The position numbers and the translations under genes were made by a program. Source: an uncultured Woeseiaceae bacterium (GTDB taxonomy: Bacteria; Pseudomonadota; Gammaproteobacteria; Steroidobacterales; Woeseiaceae). Taken from it: a stretch of 64,000 nt of DNA. Below, in pieces: positions 8,631 to 18,414 of the stretch. Every line of letters starts with the position of its first letter. The stretch's first letter is position 1. The notes below the pieces were generated by a model. That model was not told the origin of the DNA and made no database searches. It was given only the letters and a program-made list of their open reading frames with translations. The DNA lies in contig CAMYJB010000002.1 in assembly GCA_947258565.1 (NCBI GenBank), forward strand, positions 209,868 to 273,867. Reading direction: 5' to 3'.

Positions 8631-9698
8631 ATGACGTCGAGACAGCGGCAAAATTCAGGCACCGCGGCGGTCCGGGAATCATTGCGTTTCGACGAAGACC
8701 GGCTCAGCGATTACATGACCTCGCATGTCGAGGGATTCCACGGGCCGCTGCAGGTGCGCCAATTCCGGGGTGGGCAGTCCAACCCGACCTATCTGCTGCA
8801 GGCGGATAGCGGGCGCTATGTGTTGCGTCGCAAGCCGCCCGGCAATTTGCTCAAATCGGCGCATGCGGTCGACCGCGAATTCCGGGTTATCAGTGCGCTC
8901 TACGGCGCCGATTTTCCCGTGCCGCGGCCGTATGTGTTGTGTGAGGACGACGTCATTGTCGGCACGGCGTTCTACATCATGGAATACGTCGAGGGGCGCA
9001 TATTCTGGGAACTGGACTTGCCCGGCCTGGAACCCGACGAGCGGGCGGCGATCTACGACAGCGTCAATGACACGATCGCGAAACTGCACAGTTTCGATTA
9101 TGCCGCGCTGGGGCTGGGCGATTTCGGCAAGCCCGGCAACTATTTTGCGCGTCAGATTTCGCGTTGGAGCGGCCAGTACCGCGCCTCTGAAACCCGGACC
9201 ATAGAGGCCATGGATCGCCTCATGGACTGGCTGCCGGCGCATATTCCCGAAGACGACTCGGCCAGTGTCGTGCACGGCGACTTTCGCCTGGACAACATGA
9301 TCATCGATGCCAACGAACCCCGCGTGATCGCCGTCCTCGACTGGGAATTGTCCACGATCGGGCATCCGCTGGCTGACTTTACCTACCACCTGATGTCCTG
9401 GCAGATGCCCGAGATCGGTCTCGGCTCCGCCGGGCTTCGCGACAGGGACCTCGCGGCTCTCGGCATCCCTTCGGAAGACGAGTACGCGCGGCGCTACTGC
9501 GACCGGACCGGCCGTCACGCAGGAATCGCCGATCGTGCGTTCTATTCGGCCTTCAATTTCTTCCGGCTGGCGGCGATCCTGCAGGGCATCGCGGGACGCG
9601 TGCGCGATGGTACCGCGGCCAGCGCCCACGCCGGACAGGCGGAGAGTGCCGTCGGCCCTCTTGCCGCTCTTGGCTGGGAGTTCGCCTCGCGGGCCTGA
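8631..9698 (+). CDS. APH-like phosphotransferase of the ACAD10/11 kinase type
   Basis: 355 residues. The kinase fold of the aminoglycoside phosphotransferase/choline kinase superfamily is visible. A glycine-rich start has RGGQSNPTYLLQ, the Lys region is YVLRRKPPGNLLKSAH, the catalytic loop is VVHGDFRLDNMII, and the metal Asp is in VIAVLDWELSTIG. The early motif RKPPGNLL and LHSFDYAALGLGDFGKPGNY match the kinase-like domain found fused to, or beside, acyl-CoA dehydrogenases (ACAD10/11), which acts on 4-hydroxyacyl-CoAs in animals. Its place 7 bases after liuB and before a MaoC hydratase fits handling of hydroxyacyl-CoA. Antibiotic resistance is unlikely. Confidence 0.82.
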   Translation: MTSRQRQNSGTAAVRESLRFDEDRLSDYMTSHVEGFHGPLQVRQFRGGQSNPTYLLQADSGRYVLRRKPPGNLLKSAHAVDREFRVISALYGADFPVPRPYVLCEDDVIVGTAFYIMEYVEGRIFWELDLPGLEPDERAAIYDSVNDTIAKLHSFDYAALGLGDFGKPGNYFARQISRWSGQYRASETRTIEAMDRLMDWLPAHIPEDDSASVVHGDFRLDNMIIDANEPRVIAVLDWELSTIGHPLADFTYHLMSWQMPEIGLGSAGLRDRDLAALGIPSEDEYARRYCDRTGRHAGIADRAFYSAFNFFRLAAILQGIAGRVRDGTAASAHAGQAESAVGPLAALGWEFASRA

Positions 9699-9771
9699 TT
9701 GATACTCCTCGTAGTCTGCCACTACACTACGCGATCGACCGTTGCCCGAAAGCTTTCGGACCTGGGGAATA

Positions 9772-10629
9772 ATGGCGCTAAATTACGATGATCTGATGGC
9801 GACGTCCGTCGTTGACCTGCCGCATAGCTACGGCGACACGGAGAGCTTGCTGTATGCGATCAGCATCGGGTTGGGCCGAAATGCCGTGAACCCGGACGAG
9901 CTTCCCTACGTTTACGAGCAGGGCGAGCCAATGCGAACCGTGCCTTCGATGGCTTCCATGCTGGTGCCCGATATGTCGCCTCCTGACCTCGGCTGGGATT
10001 TCAGCCAGGTGCTGCACATCGAGCAGAGGCTGGAGCTCTACCGCCCGCTACCCGTCGCGGCCGACTTGCTGATTAACAAGAAGATTGCTGCGGCCTACGA
10101 CCACGGTCCCAAACGGGGGGCGCTCGTGCTCTTCGAAGCGGAAGCAAGGCTGGCAAATGACGACACCGCCCTGTTCAAGATTGGCAACACCATCATGGCG
10201 CGTGGGGACGGTGGTTTCGGCGCTCCGAGAGGCATGGGTCCGCCGGCGCATCGCCCGCCCCGACGCGAACCCGACCTGAGCTGCCACCTCGAGACGCGCA
10301 GCGACCAGGCGCTGCTTTACAGGCTCAATGGCGACCGCAATCCGTTGCACGCGGATCCGTCGCTCGCGAGGCGCGTAGGCTACCCGGTGCCGATACTTCA
10401 CGGTCTCTGCACCTACGGCGTGGCCTGCCACGCGATCCTCAAAACGATCTGTGCATACGACTATACGCTGATCACGGGGTTCGACGCGCGATTCTCGGCA
10501 CCGGTGCTGCCGGGTGACACGATCACCACGGACATGTGGCAGGATGGAAACATCGTGTCTTTCCAGTGCAGCGTGAAAGAGCGCGACAGCGTCGTGCTCA
10601 AGAACGGCAAATGCACGTTGGCCGGATAG
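9772..10629 (+). CDS. MaoC-family double-hotdog 2-enoyl-CoA hydratase
   Basis: 285 residues from the ATG at 9772, which has GGGGA close upstream; a TTG ten codons earlier is less likely. It has a two-hotdog layout, with a degenerate N-terminal half and a C-terminal half bearing the hydratase-2 signature YRLNGDRNPLHADP, in which Asp188 and His193 are the catalytic pair. RVGYPVPILHGLCTYG follows. The family hydrates trans-2-enoyl-CoA to (R)-3-hydroxyacyl-CoA, as in the hydratase 2 part of peroxisomal MFE-2. In this cluster it probably acts in beta-oxidation of branched acyl-CoAs. A crotonase gene follows 28 bases later. Confidence 0.85.
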   Translation: MALNYDDLMATSVVDLPHSYGDTESLLYAISIGLGRNAVNPDELPYVYEQGEPMRTVPSMASMLVPDMSPPDLGWDFSQVLHIEQRLELYRPLPVAADLLINKKIAAAYDHGPKRGALVLFEAEARLANDDTALFKIGNTIMARGDGGFGAPRGMGPPAHRPPRREPDLSCHLETRSDQALLYRLNGDRNPLHADPSLARRVGYPVPILHGLCTYGVACHAILKTICAYDYTLITGFDARFSAPVLPGDTITTDMWQDGNIVSFQCSVKERDSVVLKNGKCTLAG

Positions 10630-10657
10630 GACGGGACGCTATGCGAGGGACACACGG

Positions 10658-11449
10658 ATGAGCGAGCGCCTGCAGATCAGCATCGAAAGCCATGTTGCCG
10701 AGGTTCGGCTGAACCGGCCTGAAAAGCACAACGCTCTGGACATGCAGATGTTCGACGACCTTGCGGCGGCAGCGGCCCGGCTTGGGGGGGAACCCTCCGT
10801 AAGGGCCGTGGTCCTGGCCGGCACGGGCGAGAATTTTTGTGCGGGTATCGATCTGAGCATTTTCAGCGATCCTGCCGATGCCGTCGACCCGGCATCGATG
10901 GCGCCACAGAAAGGCAGCCTTGCGAACCGCTTTCAGCGCGCGGCATTTGCATGGCGTGAAGTGCCGGTGCCCGTCATCTGTGCCATACATGGCGTCGCCT
11001 TCGGCGGCGGGGCACAGATCGCGCTGGGTGCGGACCTGCGCTATGCGGCGCGGGATGCGAAAATGTCGATCATGGAAATACGCTGGGGGCTGATTCCGGA
11101 CCTTGCCATCTCCGTGACCGCAAGCAACCTGGTGCGCGAGGATATACTGCGGGAACTCGCCTACACGGGGCGTGTCGTGGGTGCCAGCGAAGCGATGGCA
11201 CTCGGCCTGGTGACGGCCGTTCACGATGACCCGCTGCAGGCGGCCCGGGATACTGCACGGTTGATCGCCGGCCGCTCGCCGGACGCGATCCGGGCGATGA
11301 AGACCTTGTTCAATGAGCGCCGCGATCTCGATGCCGGCCGCTCGTTGTCACTGGAGGCGAAACTGCAGTCCGGGATTATTGGCCAGGCGAACCAGCTGGA
11401 GGCGGTTCGTGCCAATATCGATGGCCGGGAGCCGGAATTCGGCGACTAG
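10658..11449 (+). CDS. Crotonase-family protein (enoyl-CoA hydratase/dienoyl-CoA isomerase-like)
   Basis: 263 residues with crotonase hallmarks: VRLNRPEKHNALD, the oxyanion segments GENFCAGIDL and HGVAFGGGAQIALGADLRYA. In the active-site loop MEIRWGLIPDLAIS the acids Glu140 and Asp148 are eight residues apart. That is the spacing of the Glu/Asp pair of delta3,5-delta2,4-dienoyl-CoA isomerase (ECH1), and the GIDL motif also fits that branch. A simple hydratase would normally have Glu where Asp148 lies. I therefore read it as a hydratase/isomerase of uncertain reaction in the same acyl-CoA pathway. Confidence 0.83.
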   Translation: MSERLQISIESHVAEVRLNRPEKHNALDMQMFDDLAAAAARLGGEPSVRAVVLAGTGENFCAGIDLSIFSDPADAVDPASMAPQKGSLANRFQRAAFAWREVPVPVICAIHGVAFGGGAQIALGADLRYAARDAKMSIMEIRWGLIPDLAISVTASNLVREDILRELAYTGRVVGASEAMALGLVTAVHDDPLQAARDTARLIAGRSPDAIRAMKTLFNERRDLDAGRSLSLEAKLQSGIIGQANQLEAVRANIDGREPEFGD

Positions 11450-11534
11450 ACTTTGAGCTTGGACGGAACTTCGGTAGGCTCACCCGACTCAAAGATTACA
11501 CCTAAACAAGGCCCAACTGCGGCTCAGGCGCATT

Positions 11535-12239
11535 TTGAACACAGCACTGAAAGTCTTGATGCTTGCGGTTTCCGTAGTGCAGGTTACGGCAGCCATGGCG
11601 CAGCAGTCTTCCGGCAATCTCAATGTGCACCTGCACCCGAAGACGCTCAGCGTACAGGCCAAGGCCGAAGAGCTGTTCGAGCGCGGAGACTACCGGCGAG
11701 CCTACACTATCTATCTCAATGATCTCGCGCCTATCGGCGACAAATACGCGCAATACATGCTCGGCTACATGTGTCTCGGCGGACTTGGCGTGGAACAGGA
11801 CACCGAGCTTGCAGCCGCCTGGTACAGGCTCGCCGCGGAACGTGGCGAACCCGACGAATTTGTTGCGATCCGGGATGAATTACTCGGCAAACTGGACGCG
11901 GCCGACCGGGCGCGCTCGGACCAGTTCTATTTACGGCTGCGCCGCGAGTACAGCGACATCGCGATCAGCATGCGCGAGGCGATCGAGGAATTCGAAAATC
12001 TGCCGCAGGCGTCGACGGGGTCGCTCCTCGGCAATGCCTCATCGGCCGTTACGATCGTCGAGCCGCGTGCCGGCGGCAGCGCGACGGGTGAAGCGCTGGT
12101 TCAGCGCACCCGGTTACGGCTGCAAGGTCATCTGGATCGCATTACCACGACGCTCGGCATTGAGCGTATGGACGTGAGGACGCTGACGGCCGGCGACCTC
12201 GAAGAGCTCGAAGCTTCGGTCAGGGATTACTTGCGCTGA
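11535..12239 (+). CDS. Exported protein with a Sel1-like repeat
   Basis: 234 residues with a TTG start at 11535. Residues 1-22 form a signal peptide ending AMA/QQS. Between about 45 and 100 lies a TPR/Sel1-like helical repeat (YAQYMLGYMCLGGLGVEQD, then AAWYRLAAERGE). The rest is helical with a Ser/Gly-rich linker near 160-180. Such proteins often sit in the periplasm as scaffolds. It follows the crotonase gene by 85 bases that contain an inverted repeat (CTTTGAG at 11451-11457, CTCAAAG at 11488-11494), so it may be a separate unit. Its last 13 bases overlap the convergent TetR gene. No enzymatic function is visible. Confidence 0.7.
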   Translation: MNTALKVLMLAVSVVQVTAAMAQQSSGNLNVHLHPKTLSVQAKAEELFERGDYRRAYTIYLNDLAPIGDKYAQYMLGYMCLGGLGVEQDTELAAAWYRLAAERGEPDEFVAIRDELLGKLDAADRARSDQFYLRLRREYSDIAISMREAIEEFENLPQASTGSLLGNASSAVTIVEPRAGGSATGEALVQRTRLRLQGHLDRITTTLGIERMDVRTLTAGDLEELEASVRDYLR

Positions 12240-12859
12240 GCTGAATCCTGCTGGCGGGCGGTCAGCCCGGCGCTCAGGATTCGCGGGAATTCTTCCACGA
12301 CTTTTGCCGCGACGGCCGGATCGCCGTGGAACCACTTGGGAATCCAGTTCAATGATCCCATGATTGCGTTGCCCGTCATTCTCAGGTCGCATGGCGCGAT
12401 GCTGCCGTCCGCGATGCCGCGCTCGAGCAGCGCCTCGAATGCGGCGCTGTGTCTGCGCGACAATTCGAGGACTTCCTCGCGGTGCTCCGGTTTGAGCGAC
12501 GGAATCTCACTCATTATCGCGATAGGGCCCTGGTCGCCCACCATGCATTCGATGTGATAGCGGAGGTAGCGCCGTACCGTCTCGAGCCCGTTTTCGCCCT
12601 CGTCAATTGCGCGCTGCATGGCCTCACGCCCGACGTCGGCCGCCCGCACGTAGCAGAGGTAGACGAGTTCCTGCTTGTTGCGGACGTAGTAGTAGAGGGC
12701 TGCATCGGTCAGGCCGAGAAGGTCGGCAACGTCCTTCAGTGAGGTGCCGCTGTAGCCTTTGAGGTTAAAACAGCGTGCCGCCGCCTTGAGCATGCGGTCG
12801 CGTTTGACACGGAAGCGGCTATCAATGGCGTTTTCGGTCCCGGAGCTCTGGGATTGCAT
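12227..12859 (-). CDS. TetR-family transcriptional regulator divergent from icmF
   Basis: 210 residues. The N-terminal TetR DNA-binding domain is clear at about 20-66: AAARCFNLKGYSGTSLKDVA followed by GLTDAALYYYVRNKQELVY. The C-terminal ligand domain (IPSLKPEHREEVLELSRRHS) resembles TetR regulators of acyl-CoA catabolic genes. It is transcribed away from icmF, and the 145-base gap carries a conspicuous AT-rich palindrome (12895-12914), its likely operator. The expected behaviour is autorepression and repression of icmF, lifted by an acyl-CoA; this is inferred from gene arrangement. Confidence 0.9.
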   Translation of the reverse strand: MQSQSSGTENAIDSRFRVKRDRMLKAAARCFNLKGYSGTSLKDVADLLGLTDAALYYYVRNKQELVYLCYVRAADVGREAMQRAIDEGENGLETVRRYLRYHIECMVGDQGPIAIMSEIPSLKPEHREEVLELSRRHSAAFEALLERGIADGSIAPCDLRMTGNAIMGSLNWIPKWFHGDPAVAAKVVEEFPRILSAGLTARQQDSAQRK

Positions 12860-12894
12860 GAGCTGTGCACTTGAGTTCTGGCTGAATGTGCATT

Positions 12895-12914
12895 ATTTTA
12901 ATCATCATTAAAAT
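12895..12914. promoter_or_regulatory. Probable TetR operator in the tetR-icmF divergent region
   Basis: A perfect inverted repeat, ATTTTAAT / CATC / ATTAAAAT, stands out as an AT-only island in GC-rich DNA. The outer bases extend it imperfectly. It is 35 bases from the TetR start and 90 bases from the icmF start, so it can overlap both promoters. Length and symmetry fit a TetR dimer site. Confidence 0.6.
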
Positions 12915-13004
12915 TATTGCAACTGACAAAGCGTTTGATTTAAAAAGAATTTCCGCCGTTCGGGTGGATCGTAACGCTGTCTTTGCACCGGAGGATAGTC
13001 ATCC

Positions 13005-16000
13005 ATGAGCAGGGTTGCGAACGATCTGCGCGGCGCGTCCCGCACGGTCAGCGAAGCGCCGTTGCGCTTTGTGACCGCGGCGTCTCTGTTCGACGGGCAT
13101 GACGCGGCGATCAACATTATGCGGCGTCTCATTCAGGCGCAGGGCGCGGAGGTGATTCATCTCGGCCACAACCGCAGCGTCGACGATATTGTGCGTGCGG
13201 CGGTCCAGGAAGACGCTGACGGCATCGCGGTGAGTTCTTACCAGGGCGGTCATAACGAATTCTTCCGCTACATGATCGATCGCCTGAGGGAACTGGATGC
13301 GGGCCACATACGCGTATTCGGCGGTGGCGGTGGCACGATCACGCCCGAGGAAATCCGGGAACTGATGCACTACGGCGTCGAGCGGATCTACCATCCGCAC
13401 GACGGCATGGAACTCGGTCTGGACGCAATGATACGCGACCTGATCGACCGCACCACGGCGGCGCGGCGGGAGACCACGATGCCATCGGGCGCGGCGCGGG
13501 ATCATACGATCGACATAGCTGCCACGATCTCCGCGATCGAGGAAAGCACGCTGGACGAAGCCACGCTGTCGAGGTTGCGCAAGGAATGGCAGGTAAAGGC
13601 GGGCAGTGCGCCCGTCGTCGGTATCACCGGCACCGGCGGCGCTGGCAAGAGCAGCGTCACCGACGAAATTCTGAATCGCTTCCTTGGCAGCTACCCCGGA
13701 ATGCACATCGCGGTGTTGGCGGTGGATCCGACGCGGCGGCGTACGGGCGGTGCCCTGCTGGGCGACCGCATCCGCATGAACACCCTGCGGTCGGAGCGTG
13801 TGTTCATGCGTTCCATCGCGACGCGCAGGCAGCACCTTGCGACGAGCGAGATGCTGGGCGATCACATCCTGTTCCTGAAGTCGCTGGGCTTCGACCTGAT
13901 CATCGTGGAGACGGCGGGCATCGGGCAAAGCGACAGCGAGATCGTCGACCTGGTGGATTTTTCCGTCTATGTGATGACCAGTGACTACGGTGCCGCCAGC
14001 CAGCTCGAAAAGATCGACATGCTCGATTTCGCGGACCTGATCGTGTTGAACAAGTTCGACAGGCGCGGTGCCGAGGATGCACTGCGCGATATTCGCAAGC
14101 AATGGAAGCGCAATCACGTCGCGTTCAATGTCGGCGACGACGAGGTACCGGTCTACCCGACGATTGCGAGCCAGTTCAATGACCCGGGTGTCAGCTGGAT
14201 GTTTGCCGAACTCTGTCGGCGGATTGCCGGTAAGCTCGGACTCGATCCGGCCAGGTGGTCGCCCGATATCGACACGTCTGTCCGGGAGCCGCGCGCAACC
14301 GCGATGATTCCTGGCAGCCGGATCCGCTACCTCGCCGAAATCGCCGAGCAGGGGCGCGAGATTAATCGCCGCATCGACGGCCAGGCCGAACTCGCGAGCA
14401 GGCTGCAACACCTTTATGAATCGCTGAAATCGCTTGAAGACGAGGCGTTACCGGCTGAATTCGAAGCGTATGCGCCGGATGCACTGACGGCGGGCGGCGA
14501 CAGGACGCTGCTGGTGCTCCGGCAGCGTTACCAGGAGACGCTGGACGAACTCTCGGCCGAATCGATAAAGCTGCTGCGCGAGTGGCCGCAACGCCGGCAA
14601 TCCGTCAGCAGCGATGCCTACAGCTACGAGGTTCGCGGCCGGGAGATTTCCGGCGAAAATTACCGCGAGTCGCTGAGTCACCAGAAGATCCCCAAGATCG
14701 CCGCACCACATTACCGGGACTGGGGTGAGATGCTGAGTTTCCTGTCCCGGGAAAACCTGCCGGGCGGTTATCCCTACACCGGCGGCGTGTATCCGTATCG
14801 TCGGCTGGGCGAAGATCCGACCCGTATGTTCGCGGGAGAGGGCACGCCGGAGCGCACCAATCGCCGTTTTCACTACCTGTCCCGGGGACAGGATGCTGCG
14901 CGGCTGTCCACGGCGTTCGACTCCGTCACGCTGTACGGCGAAGACCCGCACGAGCGCCCCGACATTTACGGCAAGGTGGGAAACTCGGGTGTGTCGATTG
15001 CGACCGTCGACGACATGAAGAAGCTCTATTCGGGCTTCGATCTCTGTTCGCCCAAGACCTCGGTATCGATGACGATCAATGGGCCCGCGCCGATGATGCT
15101 GGCCTTCTTCATGAATACGGCCGTCGACCAGCAGGTCGAAAAGCACCTCCGCGAGACCGGACGGTGGCAAGCGGCCAGCAAGAAGATAGATGCATACTTT
15201 GGCGACCGCGAGCGGCCGCGCTACGCGGGCGAGCTGCCCCCGGGCAATGACGGTCTCGGACTCGGCCTGCTGGGAATTTCAGGCGACAAAATTGTCGATG
15301 CCGAAACCTATGGGCGCATTCGCGAAGCGACCATGTCGACGGTACGCGGTACCGTCCAGGCCGATATCCTGAAGGAAGACCAGGCGCAGAATACCTGCAT
15401 CTTCTCGACGGAATTCGCCATGAAGATGATGGGCGATGTGCAGCAGTTCTTCATCGACAACAACGTGCGCAATTACTACAGCGTATCGATCAGCGGTTAC
15501 CACATCGCCGAAGCGGGCGCGAACCCGATAAGCCAGCTTGCGTTTACGCTCGCCAACGGCTTCACGATCGTCGAGTACTACCTCGCAAGAGAAATGGACA
15601 TCGACGCGTTTGCGCCGAACCTCAGTTTCTTCTTCTCCAACGGCATGGATCCCGAGTACGCGGTGATCGGCCGGGTCGCACGGCGTATCTGGGCGCGCGC
15701 CATGCGTGAGCGTTACGGTGCAGGCGCCCGGTCGCAGATGCTGAAGTACCACATCCAGACATCCGGCCGCAGCCTGCACGCCCAGGAAATCAGTTTCAAC
15801 GATATCCGCACCACGTTGCAGGCGCTCTACGCGCTGTTCGACAATTGCAACAGCCTGCATACGAACGCCTTCGACGAGGCCATAACGACGCCGACGGAGC
15901 AGTCGGTGCGCCGCGCCGTTGCCATCCAGATGATCATTTCACGGGAACTTGGCCTCAATTACTGCGAGAACCCGTGGCAGGGCTCGTTCATCATCAACGA

Positions 16001-16448
16001 ACTCACGGATCTCGTCGAGGAGGCGGTCTACCAGGAGTTCGAGCGTATATCCGAACGCGGCGGCGTCCTGGGCGCGATGGACACGATGTACCAGCGCAGC
16101 AGGATCCAGGAGGAGAGCCTCTATTACGAAAGCAAGAAGCACGACGGTTCACTGCCGCTGATCGGCGTCAACACCTTCCTGCCCAAGGAGGGCCAGGAAG
16201 ACGAGGTGCAGGAACTGGAACTCATTCGTTCGAGCGAGGACGAAAAGAACGACCAGATTCGGAATGTGCGCGCTTTCCAGGCGACGCATGCCGGGGAAAG
16301 CGGCAACGCTCTGGACAGACTGCAGGCCGTCGCACGCGAGCGCGGCAATATTTTCGCCGAACTCATGGAGACGGTTAAGAGCAGCTCGCTGGGGCAGATC
16401 TCCGCCGCGTTATACGACGTCGGCGGCGAGTATCGGCGCAACATGTAG
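13005..16448 (+). CDS. icmF: Fused isobutyryl-CoA mutase IcmF (B12-binding, G-protein chaperone and mutase)
   Basis: 1147 residues, with the order typical of IcmF. Residues 20-150 are the B12-binding domain, with His32 in FDGHDAAIN as the cobalt ligand and an IRVFGGGGG loop. A MeaB-like GTPase spans about 200-450, with P-loop [12 protein letters not shown] at 206-217 and [10 protein letters not shown]. The mutase substrate and B12 barrel fills the rest, with [20 protein letters not shown]. IcmF interconverts isobutyryl-CoA and n-butyryl-CoA by adenosylcobalamin radical chemistry; some members act on isovaleryl- or pivalyl-CoA. The GTPase part loads and protects the cofactor. It heads a run of four further acyl-CoA genes. 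Methylmalonyl-CoA mutase is excluded by the fused GTPase in this order. Confidence 0.93.
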   Translation: MSRVANDLRGASRTVSEAPLRFVTAASLFDGHDAAINIMRRLIQAQGAEVIHLGHNRSVDDIVRAAVQEDADGIAVSSYQGGHNEFFRYMIDRLRELDAGHIRVFGGGGGTITPEEIRELMHYGVERIYHPHDGMELGLDAMIRDLIDRTTAARRETTMPSGAARDHTIDIAATISAIEESTLDEATLSRLRKEWQVKAGSAPVVGITGTGGAGKSSVTDEILNRFLGSYPGMHIAVLAVDPTRRRTGGALLGDRIRMNTLRSERVFMRSIATRRQHLATSEMLGDHILFLKSLGFDLIIVETAGIGQSDSEIVDLVDFSVYVMTSDYGAASQLEKIDMLDFADLIVLNKFDRRGAEDALRDIRKQWKRNHVAFNVGDDEVPVYPTIASQFNDPGVSWMFAELCRRIAGKLGLDPARWSPDIDTSVREPRATAMIPGSRIRYLAEIAEQGREINRRIDGQAELASRLQHLYESLKSLEDEALPAEFEAYAPDALTAGGDRTLLVLRQRYQETLDELSAESIKLLREWPQRRQSVSSDAYSYEVRGREISGENYRESLSHQKIPKIAAPHYRDWGEMLSFLSRENLPGGYPYTGGVYPYRRLGEDPTRMFAGEGTPERTNRRFHYLSRGQDAARLSTAFDSVTLYGEDPHERPDIYGKVGNSGVSIATVDDMKKLYSGFDLCSPKTSVSMTINGPAPMMLAFFMNTAVDQQVEKHLRETGRWQAASKKIDAYFGDRERPRYAGELPPGNDGLGLGLLGISGDKIVDAETYGRIREATMSTVRGTVQADILKEDQAQNTCIFSTEFAMKMMGDVQQFFIDNNVRNYYSVSISGYHIAEAGANPISQLAFTLANGFTIVEYYLAREMDIDAFAPNLSFFFSNGMDPEYAVIGRVARRIWARAMRERYGAGARSQMLKYHIQTSGRSLHAQEISFNDIRTTLQALYALFDNCNSLHTNAFDEAITTPTEQSVRRAVAIQMIISRELGLNYCENPWQGSFIINELTDLVEEAVYQEFERISERGGVLGAMDTMYQRSRIQEESLYYESKKHDGSLPLIGVNTFLPKEGQEDEVQELELIRSSEDEKNDQIRNVRAFQATHAGESGNALDRLQAVARERGNIFAELMETVKSSSLGQISAALYDVGGEYRRNM

Positions 16449-16468
16449 CATTCGGCAGGGGCAGAAGC

Positions 16469-17248
16469 ATGAGCGAAATCGTCAGGTACGAACACACGGA
16501 TGGCGTCGCCGTCGTTACTCTCAACCGGCCGGACGCGATGAATTCGTTCACGTCGCAGCTCAGCTTCGATCTGCTCGATGCCCTCGAGAAGGCGCATCAC
16601 GACGATTCCATACGCGTGGTTGTCCTGACGGGCGAAGGCCGTTGTTTCAGTGCGGGCGCGGATCTGAAGACCGGCCTCGAGGGACGGCGCGTGTATGGCA
16701 AGCTGCAGTATGAGTATCGGCCGGTCATGACCGCGGTTGCATCCATGCCCAAGCCCGTTATTGCCGCGGTGCCGGGATCCGCAGCCGGCATAGGCTTGTC
16801 CCTGGCGCTGACCTGCGATCTTCTTATCATGGCCGACGATGCGTTCCTGCTGTCGCCGTTTACGACGATATCGCTCGTTCCGGACGGCGGCCTCAACTGG
16901 TTGTTGGTCCGGCAGCTGGGATACCGCCGCGCCTTCCAGCTGAGTATCGAATCAGAGCGCATCGACGCAGAGCGTTGCGTGCAGCTCGGCCTCGCCAACA
17001 AGGTGGTGCCGGCGGAGGAGCTGCAAACCGCGGCGCGTGAATGGGCTGTGACGCTCGTCAAACGTGCGCCGTTGTCGCTCGCCGCGACGAAGAAGGTGAT
17101 GCGGCTGGCGATGGATCATGATTGGGAAAGCTGCTTCAACGCGGAAGCGGAGCTGCAGCAGTCACTCGTCGGGTGCCCCGACAATCTCGAGGGTGTGAAA
17201 GCGTTTTTCGAGAAGCGCGCGCCAGAGTTCAAGGGACAGAAGGACTAG
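16469..17248 (+). CDS. Enoyl-CoA hydratase/isomerase family protein (PaaG-like)
   Basis: 259 residues with the crotonase fold: VVTLNRPDAMNSF, GRCFSAGADLKTG and VPGSAAGIGLSLALTCDLLI. The active-site loop reads TTISLVPDGGLNWLL, with Asp and Gly-Gly where classic hydratases have the second Glu. This matches the PaaG/enoyl-CoA isomerase type of active site, which shifts double bonds or isomerises epoxides rather than adding water. It lies 20 bases after icmF and 5 bases before the acyl-CoA dehydrogenase, clearly in the same operon. The substrate in this pathway is not known. Confidence 0.86.
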   Translation: MSEIVRYEHTDGVAVVTLNRPDAMNSFTSQLSFDLLDALEKAHHDDSIRVVVLTGEGRCFSAGADLKTGLEGRRVYGKLQYEYRPVMTAVASMPKPVIAAVPGSAAGIGLSLALTCDLLIMADDAFLLSPFTTISLVPDGGLNWLLVRQLGYRRAFQLSIESERIDAERCVQLGLANKVVPAEELQTAAREWAVTLVKRAPLSLAATKKVMRLAMDHDWESCFNAEAELQQSLVGCPDNLEGVKAFFEKRAPEFKGQKD

Positions 17249-17253
17249 CGGTC

Positions 17254-18414
17254 ATGCAACGACTGATCTTCGAAGAAGAACACGACATGTTCCGGGACGC
17301 AGTGCGGAGCTTCTTTGTCAACGAAATCCAGCCGCACCGCGAGCGCTGGCGGGAACAGGGTATCGTGGATCGCGAAGCGTTCAGGAAAGCCGGCGAGCAG
17401 GGCTTGCTGATGATGTGGGCCGATGAAAAATACGGCGGTGCGGGCGTGGCGGACTTCCGCTACGAACAGATCCTCATGGAGGAGAATACGCGTCACGGTG
17501 ACAATGGCTTCTTCCTCTGGCTGCACAGCCGCCTGGTCGGACCGTATATCGGCGAATTGGCGAGCGATGAACAGAAGGAGCGCTGGTTGCCCGGCTGCGT
17601 GACCGGCGAACATATCCTCGCCGTCGCGATCACCGAGCCCGGCGCCGGCAGCGACGTTGCCGGTATTCGCACACGCGCAGAGGACAAGGGCGACCACTTC
17701 CTCCTCAACGGCTCCAAGACCTACATATCAAACGGCATCAATGCCGACCTCGTGATCGTCGTCGCGCGCACGGATCCGGAGAAGCGTCACGGCATGAGCC
17801 TTTTCGTGGTCGAGGAGGGCATGGACGGCTTCGAGCGCGGTCGCAACCTGGGCAAGATGGGATTGAAGAGCCAGGACACGGCGGAGCTTTTTTTCAACAA
17901 CGTGAAGGTGCCCAGGGAAAACCTGCTCGGCGAGCTGCACCGGGGTTTCTACGCCCTCATGCACTTCCTCGCGGAGGAGCGCATGATAGGCGCCGTCGGT
18001 TACCTCGCGAACGCAGAGGCGGCATTCGAGGAGACCCTGGAATACATCACCGATCGGCATGCGTTCGGCCAGCCGATCGCCAATTTCCAGAACACGCGGT
18101 TCACGATGGCGGATATGCGCATGCAGCTCGACGTTGCGCAGGCTTTCGTGGACCAGTGCGTGATGCAGCACAACGAGGGCAAGCTGAGCGCGGAGGACGC
18201 GGCCAAGGCGAAGTTGCACTGCAGTGAGGTCGAAGCCAAGGTCGTCGATGACTGCGTGCAGCTGCACGGCGGCGCCGGCTACATGGACGAGTATGCGATC
18301 AGCCGCCGCTACACGGATGCACGGGTCTCGCGCATCTACGCGGGCAGCTCCGAGATCATGCGCGAGATCATCGCGCGCTCGATCGGCCTCGATCCGCGCA
18401 AGGCCGGATCGTGA
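17254..18414 (+). CDS. Acyl-CoA dehydrogenase (LCAD-like)
   Basis: 386 residues from the ATG at 17254. An upstream in-frame start at 17122 would overlap the crotonase gene by more than 120 bases and adds a non-homologous tail. The ACAD folds are intact: AVAITEPGAGSDVAGIRTRA, FLLNGSKTYISNG, and the C-terminal GGAGYMDEYAISRRYTDARV and IYAGSSEIMREIIARSI. The helix-G segment HFLAEERMIGAVG carries a Glu at the long-chain ACAD catalytic position. It produces 2-enoyl-CoA with electrons to ETF. It is translationally coupled to the next gene by a GTGA overlap at 18411-18414. Confidence 0.9.
   Translation: MQRLIFEEEHDMFRDAVRSFFVNEIQPHRERWREQGIVDREAFRKAGEQGLLMMWADEKYGGAGVADFRYEQILMEENTRHGDNGFFLWLHSRLVGPYIGELASDEQKERWLPGCVTGEHILAVAITEPGAGSDVAGIRTRAEDKGDHFLLNGSKTYISNGINADLVIVVARTDPEKRHGMSLFVVEEGMDGFERGRNLGKMGLKSQDTAELFFNNVKVPRENLLGELHRGFYALMHFLAEERMIGAVGYLANAEAAFEETLEYITDRHAFGQPIANFQNTRFTMADMRMQLDVAQAFVDQCVMQHNEGKLSAEDAAKAKLHCSEVEAKVVDDCVQLHGGAGYMDEYAISRRYTDARVSRIYAGSSEIMREIIARSIGLDPRKAGS

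Noticed and set aside
8631-9698. Antibiotic (aminoglycoside) resistance kinase
   Set aside because: The APH fold is shared with ACAD10/11-type kinases; motif details and position among acyl-CoA genes favour the latter.
12999-14411. A 470-codon minus-strand open frame opposite icmF
   Set aside because: Antisense shadow in GC-rich DNA; the plus strand encodes the unmistakable B12 and GTPase domains of IcmF.
17122-17253. N-terminal extension of the acyl-CoA dehydrogenase
   Set aside because: It lies wholly within the end of the upstream crotonase gene and adds sequence unlike any ACAD.
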